From NCBI GenBank assembly GCA_910578105.1, contig CAJTPD010000006.1:122287-186286 (forward strand): DNA of 64,000 bases, in the 5' to 3' direction. A program made the translations under genes and the position numbers. This document shows positions 53,964 through 63,936 of this stretch, in pieces. Position 1 is the first letter of the stretch; the number at the start of each line of letters is the position of its first letter. The DNA is from an uncultured Odoribacter sp. (GTDB taxonomy: Bacteria > Bacteroidota > Bacteroidia > Bacteroidales > Marinifilaceae). Below the pieces are notes generated by a model. It searched no databases. It was not told where the DNA came from and saw only the letters and a list, made by a program, of their open reading frames with translations.

Positions 53964-56330
53964 ATGGAAAATAATTATTTAAAACTTTCTGAAATACCTA
54001 CGGGTGAGGAATGTGTGATAGTGAAAGTACATGGACATGGCAGTTTCCGAAACCGGATTGTAGAAATGGGATTTGTAAAAGGAGAGAAAGTTACTGTCAT
54101 CAGGAATGCTCCTTTGCACGATCCGATAGAATATCAATTGATGGATGGTCATATCTCTTTGAGACGGAGTGAAGCCCGGCTGATTGAAGTGGTGCGAATA
54201 TCCAATGAAGAGCGGGATGGATTTAACGGTACTTTTACGGAATCTGAGATTGCCCGACAAATTACTGAAAAATCACGTACGATCAATATTGCTTTGGTGG
54301 GTAATCCGAATTGCGGCAAGACTTCTTTTTTCAACCGCGCCACTGGTTTGCGTGAAAAAGTGGGAAATTATAGCGGAGTAACTGTTGATGCTAAGGAAAG
54401 TGTTTTTTATCATAAAGGGTATAAAATCAATTTAGTTGATTTGCCGGGTACGTATTCAATTACTGAATATACGCCGGAAGAAATTTATGTCCGGGAATAT
54501 ATCACTAAGCATCATCCGGATTTGGTGTTGAATGTGGTAGATGCATCGTGTCTTGAGCGTAATCTTTATTTGACGACCCAGTTGATTGATATGAATATCC
54601 GCGTAGTGATGGCACTGAATATGTATGATGAATTGACAGGTGAAGGGGCCAGACTGGATTATAATTATCTGGGGCAGTTGCTGGGGATTCCGATTATTCC
54701 GACTACGGCTTCGCGGGGAATAGGAATTTCTGAGGTTTTGGACAAAATCATTGAAGTATTTGAAGACCATGCCAAAGAGTCCAGGCATGTACATATCAAT
54801 TATGGACAGGAAATAGAGGAGTCTATCCAACGGATAAAAGCAAAGATAGCACCGAATAAACATATTACTGATGAATTTGCTCCTCGGTATGTTGCTATAA
54901 AATTATTGGAAGACGACCGGATTATGAAGGAGCAATTATCTTCTGTATTCAATTATGAGCAGGTGATGGAGGTTGCTCAAAAAGAGATACAGCGTTTGGA
55001 AAAAGGATATAAAGAAGATTCCCGGACAATTATCACTAATGTGAAATATGGTTTTATCCGGGGAGCTTTGCATGAGACTTTTCAATCGGGTGAAAAGGAT
55101 AAGCGTCAGTTGACTAATGCTATAGATGCTATGCTTATGCATCAGTGGTTCGGTTTTCCTTTTTTGATTTTTTTCATGTGGGTTATGTTTCAGGCTACTT
55201 TTTCGTTGGGCAGCTATCCGATGGATTGGATTGAAACGGGAGTGGAAGCGTTGGGTAATTGGGTTGGCGGAGTTATGCCGGAAGGTCCGTTGAATGATTT
55301 GCTGGTGAATGGGGTTATTGCCGGGGTTGGCGGAGTAATTGTGTTTTTACCGAATATTCTGATTCTGTTCTTTTTTATTTCCTTAATGGAGGACACTGGT
55401 TATATGGCACGGGTGGCGTTTATCATGGACCGGATGATGCATAAAATCGGATTGCATGGAAAGTCGTTTATTCCTTTGTTGATAGGTTTTGGTTGTAATG
55501 TACCTGCAATTATGGCAACCCGTACACTGGAGAGCCGACGGGACCGAATTATGACGATGTTGATTACTCCTTTTATGTCGTGTAGTGCCAGGTTGCCGGT
55601 ATATATATTGATTGTATCTGCTTTTTTTCCTGTATATCAGGGACTGGTTTTGTTGTCTGTGTATTTAATCGGTATTCTGTTGAGTATAGGTACAGCCTTG
55701 TTGTTGAAAAAAACTATTTTTGCCAGATCTTCTGAGCCTTTTGTCATGGAATTGCCTCCATATAGAATGCCGACTATGCGGAATACGGTAATACATATGT
55801 GGGGAAAAGCAGGGCAATACCTGAAAAAGATGGGAACAATTATTCTTTTTGCTTCTGTTTTAATTTGGGCTTTGGGATATTTCCCGTTGAACCGGAGTGC
55901 AAATGTTGATGCGGCCGAACATCTGGAAGAATCTTATATCGGGCATATTGGAAAATTTATTGAGCCTGCTATCCGGCCTTTGGGGTTTGACTGGAAAATG
56001 GGTGTGAGTATTGTAACAGGGTTAGCTGCAAAAGAAATTGTTGTTAGTTCGATGGGGATTTTGTATCATGTGCCTGATGCCGGAGAGAATATGCAGGGAC
56101 TGGCAGAAAATCTTAGAAAACAGGTGAATGAACGGGGGGAAAAAGTATTTACTCCGTTGGTGGCCTATGTTTTTATGCTTTTTATTCTGATTTATTTTCC
56201 TTGTATGGCGGTAATTGCTGCTATTCGGAAAGAGGCAGGGTGGAGGTGGGCCCTTTTTACTATTTTTTATACAACAAGTTTAGCCTGGTTTGTTTCGTTT
56301 TGCGTATATCAGATTGGAAGTTTATTGTGA
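53964..56330 (+). CDS. feoB: Ferrous iron transporter FeoB with fused FeoA domain
   Basis: This 788-residue inner-membrane protein has a FeoA (SH3-like) domain at ~1-78 (LSEIPTGEECVIVKVHGHGSF; LRRSEARLIEV) and a G domain at ~108-280 with ALVGNPNCGKTSFFN (G1), YSGVTVDAKES (G2), DLPGTYS (G3) and LNMYDE (G4, an NxxD variant). The membrane part (~390-785) has GFGCNVPAIMATRTL and FMSCSARLPVYILI, the Cys-bearing Gate motifs. It imports Fe2+, mostly under anaerobic conditions. FeoA-FeoB fusion is usual in Bacteroidetes. The small FeoB-associated gene follows after 11 nt. Confidence 0.96.
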   Translation: MENNYLKLSEIPTGEECVIVKVHGHGSFRNRIVEMGFVKGEKVTVIRNAPLHDPIEYQLMDGHISLRRSEARLIEVVRISNEERDGFNGTFTESEIARQITEKSRTINIALVGNPNCGKTSFFNRATGLREKVGNYSGVTVDAKESVFYHKGYKINLVDLPGTYSITEYTPEEIYVREYITKHHPDLVLNVVDASCLERNLYLTTQLIDMNIRVVMALNMYDELTGEGARLDYNYLGQLLGIPIIPTTASRGIGISEVLDKIIEVFEDHAKESRHVHINYGQEIEESIQRIKAKIAPNKHITDEFAPRYVAIKLLEDDRIMKEQLSSVFNYEQVMEVAQKEIQRLEKGYKEDSRTIITNVKYGFIRGALHETFQSGEKDKRQLTNAIDAMLMHQWFGFPFLIFFMWVMFQATFSLGSYPMDWIETGVEALGNWVGGVMPEGPLNDLLVNGVIAGVGGVIVFLPNILILFFFISLMEDTGYMARVAFIMDRMMHKIGLHGKSFIPLLIGFGCNVPAIMATRTLESRRDRIMTMLITPFMSCSARLPVYILIVSAFFPVYQGLVLLSVYLIGILLSIGTALLLKKTIFARSSEPFVMELPPYRMPTMRNTVIHMWGKAGQYLKKMGTIILFASVLIWALGYFPLNRSANVDAAEHLEESYIGHIGKFIEPAIRPLGFDWKMGVSIVTGLAAKEIVVSSMGILYHVPDAGENMQGLAENLRKQVNERGEKVFTPLVAYVFMLFILIYFPCMAVIAAIRKEAGWRWALFTIFYTTSLAWFVSFCVYQIGSLL

Positions 56331-56341
56331 GATGAGGTATA

Positions 56342-56506
56342 ATGCTTCAAAGTATTCTTGTATATATCATTGTTGCTTTGGCTTTAGGGGGCTTAGGAAG
56401 ACATATTTTCCGGAAAATCAGGATTTTGCGAAAAAGCAAAGACACTTCGGAATGTAGTTCATGTCCTCTGAAAAATAATTGTGTGAAAAAACGGGAAATG
56501 AATTGA
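56342..56506 (+). CDS. FeoB-associated Cys-rich membrane protein
   Basis: This 54-residue protein has one N-terminal membrane helix (ILVYIIVALALGGLG), a basic stretch (RKIRILRKSK) and a C-terminal cluster with CSSCPLKNNC. The C-x-x-C-x5-C arrangement and position 11 nt after feoB match the FeoB-associated Cys-rich family, thought to play a FeoC-like accessory part in iron uptake. The function is inferred from family and place. Confidence 0.88.
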   Translation: MLQSILVYIIVALALGGLGRHIFRKIRILRKSKDTSECSSCPLKNNCVKKREMN

Positions 56507-56520
56507 TTGATTTGTAAAAG

Positions 56521-57267
56521 TTAAAATAACTTGAGTGTAATTTTTTCAGCTTCTTTCCGTCTTCTGATTTTGTCTTTTTCTCCTCTGCGGAATACATAGA
56601 CTAAGCCGTATTCCTCGCACATATATCTTTTTTCTTCTTCGTCTTTAACCCTTTCAAAATAATGCTCTACTTCATTCCAGATATCAAGAACCAAGGCATC
56701 GGCTTCATTTCTGTATTGAGCAACATTGCCACTTTCTCGGGCAGAATTATTCTGGAATTGTTTCTGACGTGTATAATTTTCTTTAAAGTTTTCGTAGTTT
56801 ACCTTTACTAGTGCTATTGAAGGACAGTAAATAGGATTACCGCCTCCGTTACTGAGCCGGTTTTGTTCGCCGCTGATGATTTTCTCCCCCCATTGGAGCA
56901 AGTCTTGTTCGGTAAGTAGTGAAGGTACTTTGGAACTGTTTTCTTCCAGGCCATAAAAAGTTCTTGCTGAGGGTTTCAGTTCTCCCCGTGCAATACAGAA
57001 ATTTAATACCTGAATAAAATGAGAAATATAAAGTCTGGCTTTTTTGGTATATTCTGAGAATTTTGGGCTGTTATCAAATTGTTTTTCTTTGGCTAATTTA
57101 GAATTGGCAATGGCTACTTCAAATTTAGGAAGGAAAAATTCAACCTTTTGTTTTAAGGCATAAGGATAGGCAATTGTGTCTATTCCTTCCTGCTGTCCTT
57201 TTCTCAAGGCAGCTTTTAATGCCCTGATCCTCGCTGCATCTGTATTAGGTAATCTTCTGTAAGGCAT
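56521..57267 (-). CDS. Conserved hypothetical protein (248 aa)
   Basis: I do not recognise a named family. The start is MPYRRLPNTDAARIRALKAA. The protein is helical, charged, without signal peptide or membrane segment, with a lysine/arginine-rich C-terminus (RRGEKDKIRRRKEAEK). A central segment, GGGNPIYCPSIALVKVNYEN, may be a loop and strand. It converges on the feo genes and lies 90 nt behind the MltF-like gene. On the minus strand a near-consensus -7 box, TATCTTCG (57313-57306), lies about 40 nt before the start, so it may have its own promoter. Confidence 0.75.
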   Translation of the reverse strand: MPYRRLPNTDAARIRALKAALRKGQQEGIDTIAYPYALKQKVEFFLPKFEVAIANSKLAKEKQFDNSPKFSEYTKKARLYISHFIQVLNFCIARGELKPSARTFYGLEENSSKVPSLLTEQDLLQWGEKIISGEQNRLSNGGGNPIYCPSIALVKVNYENFKENYTRQKQFQNNSARESGNVAQYRNEADALVLDIWNEVEHYFERVKDEEEKRYMCEEYGLVYVFRRGEKDKIRRRKEAEKITLKLF

Positions 57268-57357
57268 GAATTTATGCTTTAAATGAACTGTGGTTAATGT
57301 TGCTGCGAAGATATGAAAAATAAATGATTAAATCAATATTCGTAGAAATGATTTTAA

Positions 57358-58758
57358 TTAATTTTTATGTGGTGTTTTGATATTCTTATAGTTATTGTAT
57401 GTTTCCAGAACTCGTTCAACGTAATGATAAGTCTGGGGACCATTGCAATATCCGTTTTTTGCCAGAGGGTCCTGATAGTATTCAGGTTTATTTTTATGCA
57501 GCAGATAGTAATCTACATTGTTGTTCCAAATTTGCGGGTTTTTTCCGTATTTACCAGCCAGACGTATTGCATCCAGAACATGTCCCGGACCTGCATTATA
57601 GGAGGCCAGTATGAATTTTATTCTTTCTGTGGAATCCGGAATATAACTGGTGAAATATTTGTCCAGATATTTCAGGTAAGATACGCCTGCATACACGTTG
57701 CTATCGGGCTGGAAATAATCATATACTTTAAAGTGTTCTGCTGTTTCGGGAATGACTTGCATGAGACCATAGGCTCCTACAGAGGATTTTGCCTCGGGAA
57801 CAAATTGAGATTCTGCAAAAACTAAAGCTGCCAGGAGCCGCCAGTCCCATCCTAACCGTTTACTTTGCTGTTGTAGCAAATGGTCAAATGGGGAGATTTT
57901 ACCTTTTTTCAGCAGGGCATATTTGGAAGTGTGAAGAGGAACTGAACGATGGTTGTTGAAATAACGTTTGTAAAGATAATTTAATTTGCCATTTTTTCGG
58001 ATTTGTGTTAACCAGTCATTAATCTCATGCGTTAGTAGTCGGGCATTGGGAGAAGTGGCCCATGAGACAGAGATGCTGTCCTGTAGTTTGAATGAGTAAT
58101 CAATGTTTTTTAGGGAAAAACGGGAGGCTTGAACTATGTTTTCATCAATAATGGTATAATTAATTTTTCCGGTTTCAACCAGGTGCATCAAGTCCTCGTT
58201 TGAATATTGTTCTGTTTCTGTAATGTATATGCGGATATTCAGAGAGTCCTGGATTTGTTGCAACACTTGTTTGTAAGAATTTGCACTTTTGGAAATAAAG
58301 ATTTCTTTTCCATCCAGTTCTGCCATATTTTTTATAAGCGAATTACTCCTGTTTTGTATCAAAACTTCACCTGTCTGGAAGAAAGGTTGACTAAAATGTA
58401 AATATTCTTTGCGCTCCGGAGTCTGGGTGAGGCTGACAGCCAACAGGTCATAACGATTGTTTTGTAATTTTTGTATGGCAGAGTCGATATTGTTGTTGAC
58501 TTCGATAATCTGTAGTTTTACTCCCAGATAATTGGCAAAATCTTGTGCAAGGTCATAGTGGAAACCTCGGGTAATACCTTGATATACATAATAGTCTGTC
58601 GTATTGTAAAAAGTAGAAATATCTAAAGTACCTTTTTCCAGAATTTTTTCCAGACAGGAAGGTTCCGGCCATATAAATACTGAAGGTGATTTCTGTTTTG
58701 AATGACATGAGTAACAGAAAAAAATAACAATATAGATTGCAATTTTAGTTATTGTCAT
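57358..58758 (-). CDS. MltF-like membrane-bound lytic murein transglycosylase
   Basis: From the ATG at 58758 (MTITKIAIYIVIFF) the protein has 466 residues; the frame is open to 58836, but that start would overlap the porin gene and give no proper signal. A lipoprotein-like signal ends FCYSC. A periplasmic solute-binding (SBP_bac_3) domain spans ~30-270 (GFHYDLAQDFANYLGVKLQII; DLLAVSLTQTPERKEYLHFSQPFF). A lysozyme-like SLT domain follows at ~290-440 with the catalytic Glu in ALVFAESQF, GAYGLMQVIPETA and YLKYLDKYF...LASYNAGPGHV. It cleaves peptidoglycan glycan strands with anhydro-muropeptide release. Same operon as the porin upstream. Confidence 0.9.
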   Translation of the reverse strand: MTITKIAIYIVIFFCYSCHSKQKSPSVFIWPEPSCLEKILEKGTLDISTFYNTTDYYVYQGITRGFHYDLAQDFANYLGVKLQIIEVNNNIDSAIQKLQNNRYDLLAVSLTQTPERKEYLHFSQPFFQTGEVLIQNRSNSLIKNMAELDGKEIFISKSANSYKQVLQQIQDSLNIRIYITETEQYSNEDLMHLVETGKINYTIIDENIVQASRFSLKNIDYSFKLQDSISVSWATSPNARLLTHEINDWLTQIRKNGKLNYLYKRYFNNHRSVPLHTSKYALLKKGKISPFDHLLQQQSKRLGWDWRLLAALVFAESQFVPEAKSSVGAYGLMQVIPETAEHFKVYDYFQPDSNVYAGVSYLKYLDKYFTSYIPDSTERIKFILASYNAGPGHVLDAIRLAGKYGKNPQIWNNNVDYYLLHKNKPEYYQDPLAKNGYCNGPQTYHYVERVLETYNNYKNIKTPHKN

Positions 58759-58807
58759 CCGGTAAAAGTATAATCTTGTGAAAATCAAAAAATGTGAAAT
58801 AAGATTG

Positions 58808-60787
58808 TTAGTCAAAAAAGTCCCATTGAATGCCAAATTTCAGCATTCCGGGATTGATCGGATAGTCGGCTGCACTGAAATAATTTCCGTGTTTTTTGAT
58901 ATGATAATTTACATGTTCATATTTAACAAATAGCATGGCCCGTTTGATGTGAAGGTTCAGAAATACATCTATTTTCGGGTAGTTGCCGGTTTTGTATTTC
59001 CGTTGGTTATAGAATTGCATAATAGAAGGCATGTAATTGTCTGAATAGAACTTTGTATTGTAGAACAAATCAATACCTATTTGAAGTTCCAGTGCTTTTT
59101 TGAAAAGCTGATTCTGATAGTAATTGTGGGAATAGACAGAAATGGCCGGAAGCGAAAGAATATCTTCTTGTGTACTTTTTTGGAAATATATTGTTTGGTC
59201 AAAATAAAAATGGCCTGCTCGAAAATTTTCTTTTGCCCAGGCAGTCAGCACCATTAAAGCTTTATTGGTCTGTTGAGGTACGGCTGCAGTGTCAAAGTAA
59301 ACATAACTGAATATGTTACAAAATCCTGCTCCCAATTCTGTTTTTAAGCGAGAATTTATATATCGTCCTTCAACCTGAATTGTTTTAATGGGTTTAAAGT
59401 CGTTTTTCCACATATTATGATTGCCCACATATCGGTCGAGAAAAGGATTCACACTTTTTAATTCAATGTTGGCATCTGCCCGGAGCAGACTGCTTTTATT
59501 CTTGTTTAATCCTTGACTGATGTATCCGCTGAATTTAAAATTGCCGGCATAATGTCCCACCAGGCATAACTTTCCAGTGACATCATAATTGAGTATAGAG
59601 TTGGAGTCGACATTAAAAATTCCTGCTGTCAGATAGGTTCCGGAGTAATTTGCTTTTCCGAAACGTTCTAAATGCCGGATTGTGTCGTAGTCCAGACGTT
59701 GGTCGTAATTCTCGTATTTGAAATCCAGACCGGCATATACACCCGGAAGGTATTTATATTTGGGATGTTCATTTAATACAAACCGGGCAGATATGTCTAT
59801 TATTTTATTTTTAATGTGGTCGTAGGTTGCTGTACTATCTATGTAGGTGTTGGGAAAGAAATCGTAGTTGATGGATGTTTCCCTGTACCAGTGTTCGTTG
59901 CCTTCTGCCCTGATGTTGAGTACTGTTTTGGCGGGATATGTGTAAGAAGTGTCTTGTTCGGTGACAATCGGTTTTGCTTTACCTATGTTATACTGTGCCT
60001 GCAAGTTAAAGTTTGTGTTGCGGTAGCTGTTTTTAGAGTTGTTTCCGTTTAGCCATATTGGCAAGTTTTCTGCTTGTTGGTCTGTAGAGTCTGTTACGTA
60101 GGACCTGTCTTTTATACCTCCGTTTTCCTGAAAGTGACCATTATTCTGGTTAAGGAAAAATGTGAGTGAGATACGTTCTCTTTCATAGGCGGAGAATATG
60201 GAAAAATTATAAGTTTTGGATTTTTGATTGGAATAACGTCCGTCACTGGAGATTAGATTATAGCGTACTCCTGCGCTCCACCAGGGGAGAATATTCTGTA
60301 CGTGCCAAACGTCCAGGAGATTCTCAGCTTTTCCTTTTCCCCCTCCGGTAAAATACCTGAGCCGGGTAAAAGGGGTGGTTGTATTAAAATATAAGGCGTC
60401 TTCCGGGCGGAAAAGAAAGGCACGTATATAAGTCAACGGATAAAAATCCTGGACAGTATTGCGGGTGATGAAAATGTTTGCCTCATAGGGGGAGGGGAAA
60501 TTTCCCAAATAAGTATTCGAAATGCTTTTTTTGAAAATATAGTTAAAATTTTGGATTCCGTCAAGCAATGTGTCCAAAGGAACTGCCTCGGGATAAACAC
60601 CGTTGTGTTTCCATTTCCAGGTGTCGCGGAAATGAGGAATTGTGGATGCCGGGATAGAGTCCTGTTTGTTTATTGTATCTTGTACTCCGTATTCCCGGGG
60701 GAAGTCCCCGTAATTATCAAATTCGCTCTGGGCGAGGCAAATTGAATGAAATATGACTAATATTGTAATACAAACAAATTTTTTCAT
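58808..60787 (-). CDS. Putative porin (large outer-membrane beta-barrel)
   Basis: This 659-residue protein has a signal peptide ending SICLAQ. The mature part is rich in amphipathic aromatic strands (YTYPAKTVLNIRAEGNEHW; AYERERISLTFFLNQNNGHF; HIKRAMLFVKYEHVNYH) and ends in GMLKFGIQWDFFD with terminal aromatic residues, as expected for an outer-membrane barrel. It resembles the 'putative porin' (Porin_10-type) family of Bacteroidetes. No plug domain is seen, so it is not TonB-dependent. It is transcribed away from glnS; the MltF-like gene follows after 49 nt. Confidence 0.82.
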   Translation of the reverse strand: MKKFVCITILVIFHSICLAQSEFDNYGDFPREYGVQDTINKQDSIPASTIPHFRDTWKWKHNGVYPEAVPLDTLLDGIQNFNYIFKKSISNTYLGNFPSPYEANIFITRNTVQDFYPLTYIRAFLFRPEDALYFNTTTPFTRLRYFTGGGKGKAENLLDVWHVQNILPWWSAGVRYNLISSDGRYSNQKSKTYNFSIFSAYERERISLTFFLNQNNGHFQENGGIKDRSYVTDSTDQQAENLPIWLNGNNSKNSYRNTNFNLQAQYNIGKAKPIVTEQDTSYTYPAKTVLNIRAEGNEHWYRETSINYDFFPNTYIDSTATYDHIKNKIIDISARFVLNEHPKYKYLPGVYAGLDFKYENYDQRLDYDTIRHLERFGKANYSGTYLTAGIFNVDSNSILNYDVTGKLCLVGHYAGNFKFSGYISQGLNKNKSSLLRADANIELKSVNPFLDRYVGNHNMWKNDFKPIKTIQVEGRYINSRLKTELGAGFCNIFSYVYFDTAAVPQQTNKALMVLTAWAKENFRAGHFYFDQTIYFQKSTQEDILSLPAISVYSHNYYQNQLFKKALELQIGIDLFYNTKFYSDNYMPSIMQFYNQRKYKTGNYPKIDVFLNLHIKRAMLFVKYEHVNYHIKKHGNYFSAADYPINPGMLKFGIQWDFFD

Positions 60788-60792
60788 CGTTG

Positions 60793-60800
60793 CAAATATA
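60793..60800 (-). promoter_or_regulatory. -7 box of the porin gene
   Basis: On the minus strand this reads TATATTTG, matching TAnnTTTG, 5 nt upstream of the ATG, so the 5' leader would be very short or absent. Confidence 0.5.
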
Positions 60801-60830
60801 CGTAAACTTTTAAAACTCTCATAAATTAGT

Positions 60831-60838
60831 TACTTTTG
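60831..60838 (+). promoter_or_regulatory. -7 box of glnS
   Basis: TACTTTTG matches TAnnTTTG, about 38 nt before the glnS ATG, in the divergent region shared with the porin gene. Confidence 0.65.
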
Positions 60839-60876
60839 TCCTTTCAAAAATCGTGTTAATAAACTCATTATATATT

Positions 60877-62592
60877 ATGGATAAAAATCAATACACGGCT
60901 GTTGAGCCTGAGGAAGAAGGGAGGGCCTTGAATTTTATAGAGCAGATTATCGGGGAAGAAATTGCTGCAGGTAAGAATGGTGGTAAGGTACATACCCGTT
61001 TTCCGCCGGAGCCGAATGGGTATTTGCATATCGGACATGCTACCTCTATTTGCCTGAATTTTGGTTTGGCTGCTAAGTATAATGGTGTTTGTAATTTGCG
61101 TTTTGATGATACTAATCCTTCGAAGGAGGACGTGGAGTTTACAGATGCCATACAGGAAGACATTAAATGGCTGGGCTTTCAGTGGGATGGTCCTGTGCGT
61201 TATGCTTCGGATTATTTTCAGCAATTGTACGATTGGGCAGAGCAAATGATTCAGGAAGGGAAAGCTTATGTGGACGACCAGTCTGCAGAGGAAATCAGTG
61301 CTGGTCGCAAGACAATAACGGAACCAGGAATCAACAGTCCTTACCGGGAACGTTCGGTTGAAGAGAATCTGGATTTGTTCCGCCGGATGAAAAACGGAGA
61401 GTTTCCGGAAGGAAGCCGGGTGTTGCGGGCTAAAATAGATATGGCGAGTCCTAATATGTTGATGCGCGATCCGATTATGTACCGTATTATTTATTGCAGT
61501 CACCACCGAACCGGAGAGCAATGGTGTATTTATCCAATGTATGATTTTACGCATGGACAAAGTGATTATCTGGAAGGAATTACCCATTCTGTTTGTACAT
61601 TGGAATTTGAAATTCACCGGCCTTTATATAATTGGTTCCTGGACCAGTTGACTGATACAGAATATCGTCCGCGTCAGATTGAGTTTGCCCGCCGTAATTT
61701 GAACTATACAGTGATGAGTAAGCGGCGGTTGCTGGAATTGGTACAAAAGAAATATGTTGCAGGCTGGGATGATCCCCGTATGCCGACTATTTGTGGTTTG
61801 CGTCGCAGGGGGTATACTCCGGAAGCTATTCGGATGTTTGCAGAGAAAGTGGGAGTAGCGCGTAGGGAAATTGTGGTGGATATGGCTTTGTTGGAATATT
61901 GTGTCCGTGAACATTTGAATAAGATAGCTCCACGGGTGATGGCTGTATTGAATCCGGTTAAGGTAGTGTTGGACAATTATCCTGCCGGTCAGATAGAATA
62001 TGTGGAGATTGAAAACAATCCGGAAGACGCGGCTGCCGGAGCGCGTCAAGTGGCTTTTTCCGGTGAACTTTATATTGAGAGAGAAGATTTCATGGAGGAT
62101 GCTCCGAAGAAATTTTTCCGTTTGACACCGGGACAGGAGGTGCGTTTGAAAGGAGCCTATATTATTAAATGTACGGGTGTAGAAAAAGATGCTGACGGGA
62201 ATATTACAGTGATTCATTGTACTTACGATCCGGATTCCCGGAGCGGAAGTGGCAGTGAAGCCAGTAACCGGAAAGTAAAAGGTACTTTACACTGGGTATC
62301 TGCCGCAGACGCTATTGAGGCAGAAGTACGTTTGTATGACCGTTTGTTCAAAGACGAAGATCCGGCAGGGCATAAGGATATTGATTTTAAAGAATTTCTC
62401 AATGAAAATTCTTTACAAGTACTAAAAGGCTGTAAATTGGAATCTGGTTTAAAGACAGCGCGACCGGGAGACCGTTTCCAGTTTCAGCGTTTGGGGTATT
62501 TCTGTGTAGACCCTGATGCGAAAGAAGGTCAATTGGTATTTAATAAAACAGTGGGTTTGAAAGATAATTGGATAAAGACACAAAAAGGATAA
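60877..62592 (+). CDS. glnS: Glutaminyl-tRNA synthetase
   Basis: This class I synthetase charges tRNA-Gln. The signatures are [15 protein letters not shown] (HIGH motif), [14 protein letters not shown] and the KMSKS-equivalent [11 protein letters not shown], followed by the anticodon-binding beta-barrel domains to the C-terminus (ending [14 protein letters not shown]). I start at the ATG at 60877 ([15 protein letters not shown], 571 residues); the frame opens 8 codons earlier (60853), but that sequence looks like leader. The protein belongs to the GlnRS rather than the GluRS group by its [11 protein letters not shown] and length. Confidence 0.94.
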   Translation: MDKNQYTAVEPEEEGRALNFIEQIIGEEIAAGKNGGKVHTRFPPEPNGYLHIGHATSICLNFGLAAKYNGVCNLRFDDTNPSKEDVEFTDAIQEDIKWLGFQWDGPVRYASDYFQQLYDWAEQMIQEGKAYVDDQSAEEISAGRKTITEPGINSPYRERSVEENLDLFRRMKNGEFPEGSRVLRAKIDMASPNMLMRDPIMYRIIYCSHHRTGEQWCIYPMYDFTHGQSDYLEGITHSVCTLEFEIHRPLYNWFLDQLTDTEYRPRQIEFARRNLNYTVMSKRRLLELVQKKYVAGWDDPRMPTICGLRRRGYTPEAIRMFAEKVGVARREIVVDMALLEYCVREHLNKIAPRVMAVLNPVKVVLDNYPAGQIEYVEIENNPEDAAAGARQVAFSGELYIEREDFMEDAPKKFFRLTPGQEVRLKGAYIIKCTGVEKDADGNITVIHCTYDPDSRSGSGSEASNRKVKGTLHWVSAADAIEAEVRLYDRLFKDEDPAGHKDIDFKEFLNENSLQVLKGCKLESGLKTARPGDRFQFQRLGYFCVDPDAKEGQLVFNKTVGLKDNWIKTQKG

Positions 62593-62612
62593 TACTAGAA
62601 TTAGAAGAGGCT

Positions 62613-63485
62613 ATGAAAATGCGTAGTATGAAAAAAGAGCTTCGCTCTTATTTGATGATAACTCTTGGAATGTTTATTTATTCCATCGCGGCTCTTGGAT
62701 TTTTGGTGCCCCATAAGATTGTAGGAGGAGGGGCAACAGGTTTAAGTACCATTATTTATTATTTAACGGACAAAGCTATACCAGTGGGTATTGGTTATGG
62801 ACTCATCAATGTTTTGCTGGTCAGTATTGCGTTGAAAATCTTGGGTCCGAAATTTGGTATCAAGACAGTTTTTGCCATTGTTATCGGGAGTGCGTTTCTG
62901 AGTATTATGCAACCTTTAATTCCGGCGGCTTTCGTACCTGATAAATTTATGAGTTCGGTTATTGCCGGAATGTTGACGGGAATAGGTATTGCCTTGGCTT
63001 TGGCAGAAGGAGGTAGTACAGGGGGAACCGACATTGTGGCTATGATTGTGACCAAATATAGGAATATCAGTCCCGGAAAAATGATCATGTATTGCGATTG
63101 TTTGATTATTGCTTGTAGTTTGGTCATTAATTTTAATATAGAGGGTTTGATGTATGGTTATGTGATGATGGGGGTTGTTTCATTTACAGTGGATTTTGTG
63201 CTTACCGGTAAAAAACAATCGGCTCAGTTGTTTATTTTTACTGACAAGTATGATTTGGTTGCAGAACGGATTACAGCAGAAGTGAATCACGGGGTGTCGG
63301 TTGTGGATTGTAGAGGATGGTATAGTAAACAGGAAAAGAAAATGTTGATTGTTGTTGTCCGGAAGAGTGAAGCGACAGATGTACTGAGAATAGCCAAACA
63401 AGTGGACCCGGATGTATTTATGACCATGAATACGGTAATGGGAGTGTTTGGAAAGGGATTTGAAGAAGTTAAAGGAGTGAAATAG
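62613..63485 (+). CDS. YitT family membrane protein (DUF161/DUF2179)
   Basis: About 290 residues from the ATG at 62613 (MKMRSMKKELRSYLMITLG); the frame opens at 62568, 25 bases inside glnS. There are five or six hydrophobic segments (MITLGMFIYSIAALGFLVP; VIGSAFLSIMQPLIP; MTGIGIALALAEGGSTGGTDIVAMIV-type; YGYVMMGVVSFTVDFVL) with the family's GGGATGLSTIIYYL and GGSTGGTDI. A soluble C-terminal DUF2179 domain follows (AERITAEVNHGVSVVDCRGWY). The transported substance is unknown. A terminator follows. Confidence 0.88.
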   Translation: MKMRSMKKELRSYLMITLGMFIYSIAALGFLVPHKIVGGGATGLSTIIYYLTDKAIPVGIGYGLINVLLVSIALKILGPKFGIKTVFAIVIGSAFLSIMQPLIPAAFVPDKFMSSVIAGMLTGIGIALALAEGGSTGGTDIVAMIVTKYRNISPGKMIMYCDCLIIACSLVINFNIEGLMYGYVMMGVVSFTVDFVLTGKKQSAQLFIFTDKYDLVAERITAEVNHGVSVVDCRGWYSKQEKKMLIVVVRKSEATDVLRIAKQVDPDVFMTMNTVMGVFGKGFEEVKGVK

Positions 63486-63580
63486 AAGTTGTAGATTGTT
63501 TTAATAGTATAAATGAGGAGGGGGAGGGACGACAGAGAGAATGAAATTCAGAGTGAAATAAGTTAATCATTAATGACAGA

Positions 63581-63611
63581 AAAGAGTTCGGAATTATACC
63601 GGACTCTTTTT
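63581..63611 (+). terminator. Rho-independent terminator after the YitT gene
   Basis: An 11-bp stem AAAGAGTTCGG (63581-63591) with 63599-63609, one G-U pair, a 7-nt loop and a T-run. Confidence 0.88.
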
Positions 63612-63733
63612 ATTGTAGTGTTATCACAGTATATATTGAGACTTTCGTATGGTAGTTTTGTGGTGGTAAATAGATGTATTTCAGTGACTTATATATTAGT
63701 ATAATTATTTTCAAGAAAAATATTCCCCCAAAA

Positions 63734-63765
63734 TTTGTATATAATGAATGAAATCTCTACTTTTG
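63734..63765 (+). promoter_or_regulatory. Tandem promoter P1 (rRNA-type)
   Basis: TTTG (63734-63737), 20-nt spacer, TACTTTTG (63758-63765), a full match to the Bacteroides consensus. It is followed by CATCCGCTTTTGGGA. Confidence 0.75.
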
Positions 63766-63903
63766 CATCCGCTTTTGGGAGGAGAGGGAATAAATTTCCT
63801 TTTTTTAGCAATAGTTCTGATGCAAATTGATGCGGCAAATAGTTTTATAATATGGTATTAACGGTTTTCTGTTGAAAAATTCAGAAAAAAATATTGTAAA
63901 AAA

Positions 63904-63936
63904 TTTGCATAAGAAAAAACAAAAGCATTATCTTTG
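63904..63936 (+). promoter_or_regulatory. Tandem promoter P2 (rRNA-type)
   Basis: TTTG (63904-63907), 21-nt spacer, TATCTTTG (63929-63936). It is followed by CATCCGCTTTCG, nearly the same start region as P1. Confidence 0.75.
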
